A stretch of DNA of 64,000 nucleotides from Saccharofermentans sp. (GTDB taxonomy: Bacteria; Bacillota; Clostridia; Saccharofermentanales; Saccharofermentanaceae): assembly GCA_024691325.1 (NCBI GenBank), contig JAILNR010000038.1:95663-159662 (forward strand), in the 5' to 3' direction. Made by a program: the position numbers and the translations under genes. Under the pieces are notes generated by a model, which was not told the origin of the DNA, made no database searches, and was given only the letters and a program-made list of their open reading frames with translations. Of this stretch, positions 58,462 to 64,000 are shown one piece after another (position 1 is the stretch's first letter; every line of letters begins with the position of its first letter).

Positions 58462-61236
58462 TTACTTTTTATTTCCTCTTATAGCCTTGAATATCTCATT
58501 TGTTGCAAACGGTATGATAGCCAGAGGAATGATAACGAGCCAGGCGGCAGGATTAAGCATTACATTCTTAAATATGCTGTTAACACCCGGAATGTAAATT
58601 ACTGCAAGCAGGAGAAGGAGCGAGATTCCGACAGAAGCATTCATCATCTTGTTAGAGAAGATTCCAAGCTTAAATACGGACATTCTCTCAGATCTCGATG
58701 CATATGCTCTTAAAAGTTCAGCCGTGATCAAGGTAGCAAAAGCTACGGTCCTTGCACCGGCAAGTGCATCAACATCATTCGCGAAGAAGAAGCCGTTGTT
58801 GTGTGTCAAAGGAATAAGGAAAGACGCAGCAACACAGATAAAGATGGCAATAGACTGAATGAAGATGTGTCCGAGCATAGACTTATTGATGATAGGCTCT
58901 CCCTTAGGTCTCGGGGGAAGCTTCATGATACCGGGCTCACCCTTCTCACGTCCGAGGGCAAGTGCCGGGAACGAGTCAGTTACAAGGTTCAGCCAGAGGA
59001 GCTGGATAGCAGTCAAAGGTGCTGCAACACCGGGAACCAGGCTGTTAGGTATAAGTGAGATAAGGAAAATAACCAGGATCTCACCGATATTACATGAAAG
59101 AAGGAAGCTTACAAACTTTCTTATATTCGCATATATGACTCTTCCCTCTTCCACCGCCTTAACAATAGTCGCAAAGTTATCATCCATAAGGATCATATCT
59201 GCCGAGTTCTTGGCAACATCTGTTCCCGTGATACCCATTGCAACACCGATGTCGGCCGACTTTAACGCCATCGCATCGTTAACACCGTCACCTGTCATTG
59301 AAGCGATGTGGTTATTAGCCTTCAATGCACTTACGATACGGACCTTGTGCTCCGGAGATACTCTCGCGTATACATTGGTATTCTCACAAGCTACGCGCAG
59401 CTCCTCATCAGAGATCTTATCAAGCTCTGATCCGGATAAAGCCTTGGCATCTCCGTCCATCATCTCAAGATTTTGCGCAATGGCAACAGCGGAATCCTTG
59501 AAGTCACCTGTGATCATTACTGTTCTGATTCCGGCCTGCTTACATACTGCGATAGCATCCTTAGCTTCCTTACGGGCAGGATCGATCATACCGATAAGGC
59601 CCAGGAAGATAAGCTGCTCCTCATGCTCAAAATCCGCTACGACACCTTCGTAGTGAACTCTGTAAGCGAAAGCAAGAACTCTGATCGCCTTGCATGCAAA
59701 TTCGTGGTTCTGATCAAAGATTTTCTTTCTGATCTCATCTGACATGGGAACAGGACCATCAGCACTTTCATATGAAGTACATCTGTCGAGAATAATATCG
59801 GGAGCACCCTTCGTGTAAGAGATTATCTCACCATCCTTGATACCGGAATGATAAGTGGTCATCATCTTTCTGTCAGAGTCAAAAGGAAGCTCTGTTACTC
59901 TGGGATACTTATCCATTGTCTCGCTTCTGGGCATACCCGACTTCATTCCGAGTGTAGTAAGGGAACCCTCAGTAGGGTCTCCGATGCAGGAATACTCACC
60001 TGACTCGTTCTTTACGATGCTCGCATCGTTACAAAGAACAGAAGCTCTAATCAAAGTCTCGAGCTTGCCGTTAATACCGACCTGCTTTCCCTCTTTATCG
60101 AGAAGCTTACCTTCGGGAGCGTAACCGTTGCCTTCAACATCAACCACACTCTCGCCATCATAGAGGACCTTAACAGTCATCTGATTCTGTGTAAGTGTAC
60201 CCGTCTTATCCGAGCAGATAACATCAACGCATCCCAGTGTCTCGACAGCAAGAAGTCTCTTTACGATGGCCTTGTTCTCAGCCATCTTGGTCATGCCGAT
60301 AGCAAGAACGATAGTAACGACTGCGGCAAGACCTTCAGGGATTGCTGCAACAGCCAAAGAAACGGCTGTCATGAGAGCATCCGTAACAGTATCATGCTGA
60401 ACCAGAACATCAACCAGAAAGACAATAATGCACACGAAAATACAAACTACAGCAAGTATCTTACCCAAATGATTGAGATTCTTCTGCAAGGGAGTGACTT
60501 CATCTTCAATGCTCGAAAGCTTATTGGCTATCTTTCCTAACTCGGTATTCTTACCTGTTCCTACTACAACACCCTTAGCTCTTCCGTATGTTACGGAAGT
60601 GCCCATAAAGAGCATATTCTTTCTGTCACCGAGAGAACAATCCTCGGGAAGGATCAATTCAGCATCCTTATCAACCGCTACAGACTCACCTGTTAAAGAA
60701 GCCTCCTCTGCCTTCAAAGAGCTTGATGACAGAAGTCTTATATCAGCTGAAATAGCATCTCCGGCATCTATCGATATGATATCTCCCTCAACAATGCCTT
60801 CAGAATCGATCATGATGACTTCACCGTCTCTGATAACCTTAGTCTGGGGAGAACTCATCTTCTTCAAAGCGGCAAGAGCCTGATCAGCCTTACCTTCCTG
60901 ATAAACACCGAGGATAGCATTAAGAATAACAATAGCAAGGATAACAATAACGTCTATCCAGCCTTCAAAACCTTCGTTGCTCTTAATAGCCATGAACGCG
61001 GACAAAACTGCAGCGGCAATAAGGATTATTACCATCGCATCTGCGAACTGAGCAAGGAATTTCTTCCAAAGAGGAACTTTCTTCTCCTCGCCGAGTGAAT
61101 TAGGTCCGTTCTTCTCAAGTCTTAAAGCTGCTTCAGCAGCGGTCAGACCCTTACTCTCATCGGTCTTTAAAGAGCTGATTACTTCTTCATTACTGATAGA
61201 AAACGACTTTTCCAAAATAACTACCCCACAATTCAT
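58462..61236 (-). CDS. Calcium-type P2-ATPase
   Basis: 924 residues. Cation-ATPase N-terminal domain (GLTAAEAALRLEKNGPNSL), ten-helix plan, TGES (LTGESVAVDKD), CSDKTGTLTQNQMTV phosphorylation site, and GDGVNDAMALKSADIGVAMG. The overall layout and the C-terminal helices fit PMCA/SERCA-like bacterial calcium exporters. The start is uncertain: the ATG at 61236 has only a weak ribosome binding site, while a TTG at 61215 (giving LEKSFSISN) has GGGG upstream. Its neighbours give no link to calcium. Confidence 0.88.
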   Translation of the reverse strand: MNCGVVILEKSFSISNEEVISSLKTDESKGLTAAEAALRLEKNGPNSLGEEKKVPLWKKFLAQFADAMVIILIAAAVLSAFMAIKSNEGFEGWIDVIVILAIVILNAILGVYQEGKADQALAALKKMSSPQTKVIRDGEVIMIDSEGIVEGDIISIDAGDAISADIRLLSSSSLKAEEASLTGESVAVDKDAELILPEDCSLGDRKNMLFMGTSVTYGRAKGVVVGTGKNTELGKIANKLSSIEDEVTPLQKNLNHLGKILAVVCIFVCIIVFLVDVLVQHDTVTDALMTAVSLAVAAIPEGLAAVVTIVLAIGMTKMAENKAIVKRLLAVETLGCVDVICSDKTGTLTQNQMTVKVLYDGESVVDVEGNGYAPEGKLLDKEGKQVGINGKLETLIRASVLCNDASIVKNESGEYSCIGDPTEGSLTTLGMKSGMPRSETMDKYPRVTELPFDSDRKMMTTYHSGIKDGEIISYTKGAPDIILDRCTSYESADGPVPMSDEIRKKIFDQNHEFACKAIRVLAFAYRVHYEGVVADFEHEEQLIFLGLIGMIDPARKEAKDAIAVCKQAGIRTVMITGDFKDSAVAIAQNLEMMDGDAKALSGSELDKISDEELRVACENTNVYARVSPEHKVRIVSALKANNHIASMTGDGVNDAMALKSADIGVAMGITGTDVAKNSADMILMDDNFATIVKAVEEGRVIYANIRKFVSFLLSCNIGEILVIFLISLIPNSLVPGVAAPLTAIQLLWLNLVTDSFPALALGREKGEPGIMKLPPRPKGEPIINKSMLGHIFIQSIAIFICVAASFLIPLTHNNGFFFANDVDALAGARTVAFATLITAELLRAYASRSERMSVFKLGIFSNKMMNASVGISLLLLLAVIYIPGVNSIFKNVMLNPAAWLVIIPLAIIPFATNEIFKAIRGNKK

Positions 61237-61256
61237 TAATCTTCATAACAAAGCAT

Positions 61257-61298
61257 ATTATAAAATATATTTTGAATTTTTCAATAAAATTGTAAAAT
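61257..61298. promoter_or_regulatory. Overlapping divergent promoters
   Basis: Minus: TTGAAA (61279-61284), 16-nt spacer, TATAAT (61257-61262) for the calcium ATPase. Plus: TTTGAA (61271-61276), 16-nt spacer, TAAAAT (61293-61298) for the glycosidase gene. The two -35 boxes share a TTGAATTTTTCAA palindrome, so the promoters may interfere. Confidence 0.55.
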
Positions 61299-61327
61299 GA
61301 TATCTGAATACATTTGGGAGTTGCTTT

Positions 61328-62464
61328 ATGAGAGTTTTCTTGAAGATCCTTGGGGGATTTTTTCTTTATCTTTTCGCGACACTTGCGGTTGTTGTCGCAG
61401 GCATTTACGGCGGTTTGAAGCTTGCCGTTGACGGTCCGTCAGAGCACTTCAGAGAGATATTCGTCTCCTCTTTGATGGAGTCCTCAGCAGGCCCCATCGC
61501 AGCAAGACTCGTGCTTTCCGATGCACAGATAAACGAGATTCTAGACAGCAATAAAACAATCGAATTCGACCAGATTACGGATCCCGAGCTTGTATCGGTA
61601 ATGAGACAGGAAGCGGAAGCTGCTGCCGAAGCCGCTGCCCAGGCAGGAATCGAAGCGCAGACCAACCTCGATCCCGACGGCGACGGCATCGAGCTTCATG
61701 AGATCTCGGGCCCGATGTATCACGGCTACCTGATGATAGTTTACGATCCTTCCAGAGTAATCTGTGCAACTATAGATAATTACACACACTCAGGTGCAGG
61801 TATGACACTTGAGGAGCTCATAAACAAGTATGGTGCCGTAGCCGGTATTAACGGTGGTCAGTATGAGGACGAGAGCGGTCTTGGTATAGGCGGCTGGCCG
61901 GTAGGCGTTGTAATGTCCCAGGGTGTTCTTCGCGCCGACAACCCGGATGAATATCACGAAGACGGAACAGATGAGAACGGAGACCCGATTTATTCGACAG
62001 TAACATCACTTCCTACGGTCGGTTTTACGCAGGACAATATCCTGGTGGTCGGAACATTCAGCGGAAGCTATGCACAGAGTATAGGCTTAAGAGATGCAGT
62101 CTCCTTCGGTCCTTCGCTTATCGTCAACGGTGAAGCCGCGAACTACAGCGGCGTAGGCGGAGGTCTTAATCCGAGATCAGCTATAGGTCAGAGAGCTGAC
62201 GGAGCTGTTATTTTACTTGCAATCGAAGGAAGGCGATCTTCTTCTATGGGAGCAACGATGGCCGATCTTATAGACATAATGGTCGAATACGGAGCTGTTA
62301 ATGCATTTAACCTCGACGGAGGAATGTCTTCTTCTATGTACTATAACGGCGAGGAAATCGTTGATAATGCGAATATCAGGCAGGACAGAGCGATACCTAC
62401 CGCATGGGTAGTACTTCCTCAAAACAATGCCGCTTCTCCGGAGGTGCCCAATGAAGAAGCATGA
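61328..62464 (+). CDS. Membrane-anchored phosphodiester glycosidase-family protein
   Basis: 378 residues. A membrane helix near the start (FFLYLFATLAVVVAGIYG) exports the rest. The domain related to NAGPA (DUF2233) has GINGGQYEDE, GVVMSQGVLR, DAVSFGPSLIVNG, GGGLNPRSAIGQ and AFNLDGGMSSSMYY, which form its acidic sugar-phosphate site. Alanine-rich EAEAAAEAAAQAG near residue 95 suggests a coil between anchor and domain. Bacterial relatives modify exopolysaccharides. GGGAG precedes the ATG. The next gene overlaps its end. Confidence 0.85.
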   Translation: MRVFLKILGGFFLYLFATLAVVVAGIYGGLKLAVDGPSEHFREIFVSSLMESSAGPIAARLVLSDAQINEILDSNKTIEFDQITDPELVSVMRQEAEAAAEAAAQAGIEAQTNLDPDGDGIELHEISGPMYHGYLMIVYDPSRVICATIDNYTHSGAGMTLEELINKYGAVAGINGGQYEDESGLGIGGWPVGVVMSQGVLRADNPDEYHEDGTDENGDPIYSTVTSLPTVGFTQDNILVVGTFSGSYAQSIGLRDAVSFGPSLIVNGEAANYSGVGGGLNPRSAIGQRADGAVILLAIEGRRSSSMGATMADLIDIMVEYGAVNAFNLDGGMSSSMYYNGEEIVDNANIRQDRAIPTAWVVLPQNNAASPEVPNEEA

Positions 62465-63659
62465 TCAAAACGGTTACTCATATTCAAGAGAATCTGCGCG
62501 TATGGAATCTACTGTTGTAAGAAATGAGCAGCCGCAGTCATCTAACGGACGACCTGCCCGGAAAAGGAGAAACAGAAAAAAACAGTTCCATGTATATGTA
62601 GCAGTACTCTTTGTATGGCTTATCGCGGTTACTTGTACCATCTTGTACGGATACAGGAAGTTTAATGCCTTCCTCATCGATTATGAGAACTCCTATCAAT
62701 CATCCGACCCGAGGATAGTTATGGATGATGTTTTCACTCATTTTGAATCAAGAGACATCGAATACATATGGCAGAACATGACCGAACACCCCACGGTTTC
62801 TTCATTTGAGAATGAGGATTCGGTAAAAACATATATGCTGTCATTACTCGAAGGCAAGAGTCTGACTTATGTGGAATCGGGTGAATACACGGCTGACAGA
62901 CCCTGTTACGCGGTAGAAGCGGACGGATATATTGTAAGTACCATCTCACTTACAAAAGTCTCACAAAACGAGTATGGCAACCCTGTATGGGGATTAGCAG
63001 GTATATCTTTCCCGGTTCTTCCTCTTGAAGGAGCAATGATAACCCTTCCTTCAAATTCAACTGTCTATATAAACGGCATTCAGCTGGACGAGAACTACAT
63101 AACAGAACAGACACCGCCCGACGAGGATGAGCTTCAGTATGTAGAGCCCTACGGAGGATCAATACCGGGATTAACCACATACGCCGTATCAGGCCTTTAT
63201 TACGAGCCGCAGGTTGTAGTTAAGGATTATTCCGGAATAGAGTGTCCGGTTGAATACAGCGCGGAATTTGACCGTTATAACGCTGGTTATTCAACCAATC
63301 ATGCAGAGAGAGAATCATTAGAGCAGTTCGGCATTCAGTTTACGACAACATTTGCTAATGTAATCTCGACGGATGCGGATATATCTGAACTTGATCCGTA
63401 CTTCCCGCCCGACAGCGTTGCACTTGATTATATAAGCAGAAATACCGCCCTTCGTTACTTCACGGGACACGGGGCTGTTACGATCCAGAACGAACAGGTA
63501 CAGGAATTTATCGCATATAACGAGAACACGGTATATATGCAGGTATACATCGAGCAGGAGATGCAGATGTGGCCTGATCCAGAGATAGTTCCTACAACAA
63601 GCCATATCTATCTTACGAAGATAGACGGACAGTGGCAGATTTCCGGAATCCGCTACTGA
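62451..63659 (+). CDS. Single-pass membrane protein of unknown function
   Basis: 402 residues from the ATG at 62451, chosen for GGAGGTG upstream, so it overlaps the glycosidase gene by 14 nt. A highly basic cytoplasmic start (ARKRRNRKKQF), one membrane helix (VYVAVLFVWLIAVTCTILYGY, residues about 50-70), and a long external part. Its N-terminal part (DDVFTHFESRDIEYIWQNM) and end (IYLTKIDGQWQISGIRY) look like NTF2-type folds. Probably partners with the glycosidase in the envelope; I do not recognise the family. Confidence 0.65.
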   Translation: MKKHDQNGYSYSRESARMESTVVRNEQPQSSNGRPARKRRNRKKQFHVYVAVLFVWLIAVTCTILYGYRKFNAFLIDYENSYQSSDPRIVMDDVFTHFESRDIEYIWQNMTEHPTVSSFENEDSVKTYMLSLLEGKSLTYVESGEYTADRPCYAVEADGYIVSTISLTKVSQNEYGNPVWGLAGISFPVLPLEGAMITLPSNSTVYINGIQLDENYITEQTPPDEDELQYVEPYGGSIPGLTTYAVSGLYYEPQVVVKDYSGIECPVEYSAEFDRYNAGYSTNHAERESLEQFGIQFTTTFANVISTDADISELDPYFPPDSVALDYISRNTALRYFTGHGAVTIQNEQVQEFIAYNENTVYMQVYIEQEMQMWPDPEIVPTTSHIYLTKIDGQWQISGIRY

Positions 63660-63689
63660 TAATTACACACTCACAGAAATAAGCAAACA

Positions 63690-63715
63690 AAAAGCTCCGC
63701 TGATGCGGAGCTTAT
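63690..63715. terminator. Bidirectional terminator of tRNA cluster and envelope gene pair
   Basis: Perfect stem AAGCTCCGC/GCGGAGCTT with a 4-nt loop; minus strand is followed by TTTTTG, plus strand by ATTT. It lies between the converging transcripts. Confidence 0.82.
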
Positions 63716-63716
63716 T

Positions 63717-63792
63717 TGGTGCCCAGAGACAGAATCGAACTGCCGACACGGGGATTTTCAGTCCCCTGCTCTACCGACTGAGCTATCTGGGC
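63717..63792 (-). tRNA. tRNA-Phe (GAA)
   Basis: 76 nt with encoded CCA. Acceptor GCCCAGA/TCTGGGC, D-arm TAGCTCAGTCGGTAGAGC, anticodon loop ACTGAAAATC with anticodon GAA, and T-arm GCAGTTCGATTCTGT. It is the last of three tRNAs, transcribed on the minus strand. Confidence 0.95.
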
Positions 63793-63796
63793 AAAC

Positions 63797-63823
63797 TATT
63801 ACCGGTCCTGATGACCGGTAATA
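63797..63823 (-). repeat. 10-bp hairpin between tRNA genes
   Basis: Perfect inverted repeat TATTACCGGT/ACCGGTAATA with a 7-nt loop. It lacks a T-run, so it is more likely a processing hairpin or RNase landmark than a terminator. Confidence 0.5.
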
Positions 63824-63824
63824 A

Positions 63825-63901
63825 TGGCGACGCAGAAGGGGCTCGAACCCTCGACCTCCAGCGTGACAGGCTGGCATTCTAACCAGCTGAACTACTGCGC
63901 C
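63825..63901 (-). tRNA. tRNA-Asp (GTC)
   Basis: 77 nt with encoded CCA. Acceptor GGCGCAG/CTGCGTC (one G-T pair), discriminator G as in Asp tRNAs, anticodon loop CTGTCAC (anticodon GTC), and T-arm GAGGGTTCGAGCCCCTT. Confidence 0.95.
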
Positions 63902-63904
63902 ATT

Positions 63905-63980
63905 TGGTGGAAACTACAGGGCTCGAACCTGTGACCCTCTGCTTGTAAGGCAGATGCTCTCCCAGCTGAGCTAAGCTTCC
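63905..63980 (-). tRNA. tRNA-Val (TAC)
   Basis: 76 nt with encoded CCA. Acceptor GGAAGCT/AGTTTCC, anticodon loop CTTACAA (anticodon TAC), T-arm ACAGGTTCGAGCCCTGT. It is the first of the cluster; the promoter lies outside or at the window edge. With tRNA-Val(GAC) at 40303 it covers all valine codons. Confidence 0.95.
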
Positions 63981-64000
63981 ATACTAGTTGCTGGTGTGCG

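Noticed and set aside
58859..59653. 264-codon plus-strand frame inside the calcium ATPase gene
   Set aside because: Antisense shadow of a gene with intact P-type ATPase motifs.
1..64000. CRISPR array, prophage or insertion sequence
   Set aside because: No regularly spaced repeats, no transposase or integrase and no phage genes were seen.

Overview
The window looks like chromosomal DNA of a low-to-mid GC Bacillota (class Clostridia). The evidence is a PolC-type replicative polymerase, a PASTA kinase with an IreB phosphoprotein, the ireB-ruvX-DUF1292 cluster, CsoR/CopA, and strong AGGAGG-type ribosome binding sites. I cannot name the genus. No phage, insertion sequence, integrase or CRISPR array was seen. 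Gene content is mostly housekeeping, with several unusual details.

Layout. 1-2200: accessory minus-strand genes, namely a DUF5688 fragment and a tandem pair of related HAD-fold proteins, one fused to a ParB-like domain. 2267-19370: a near-continuous minus-strand run ispG-polC-priA-DUF2974-def-fmt-rsmB-rlmN-prkC-rsgA-rpe-thiN, with genes abutting or overlapping; it links replication, translation start, rRNA modification and PASTA-kinase signalling. 19459-22848: an FHA protein, a zinc-ribbon/DUF4214 protein, an RlmI-like methyltransferase and a nitroreductase. 22969-25177 (plus): a VUT-family transporter behind a possible preQ1 riboswitch, and an amidase. 25233-26530: infC-rpmI-rplT with promoter, leader and attenuator, and an apparent ATC start for infC. 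26579-32206: a membrane protein with tandem operators, an aminotransferase, leuCDB and an aquaporin. 32260-39303: purM directly downstream of the RNase P RNA gene, nif3, trmK, dnaG, yajC, dapB and dapA.

39438-46264: two small membrane proteins, tRNA-Val, pepT, a frameshifted lipoprotein gene, and a CsoR-regulated copper operon whose CopA carries a C-terminal CopZ-like domain with its own internal ribosome binding site. 46265-51474: ireB, ruvX, DUF1292 genes, a CPBP protease and a large membrane-anchored protein. 51551-58399: mtaB, aspS, an apparently leaderless glycosyltransferase with an HPr-like gene, rnr and secG. 58462-63659: a calcium-type P-ATPase and two divergent membrane-anchored genes. 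63717-63980: tRNA-Phe, tRNA-Asp and tRNA-Val.

The most notable observations are a PolC whose proofreading exonuclease domain has lost most catalytic residues, the nested copZ in copA, the HAD/ParB pair, a Bacteroidota-like PurM, a PrkC with an added C-terminal repeat domain and no neighbouring PP2C phosphatase, and a lipoprotein gene broken by two single-base deletions. All family calls come from reading the sequence; no database search was run.
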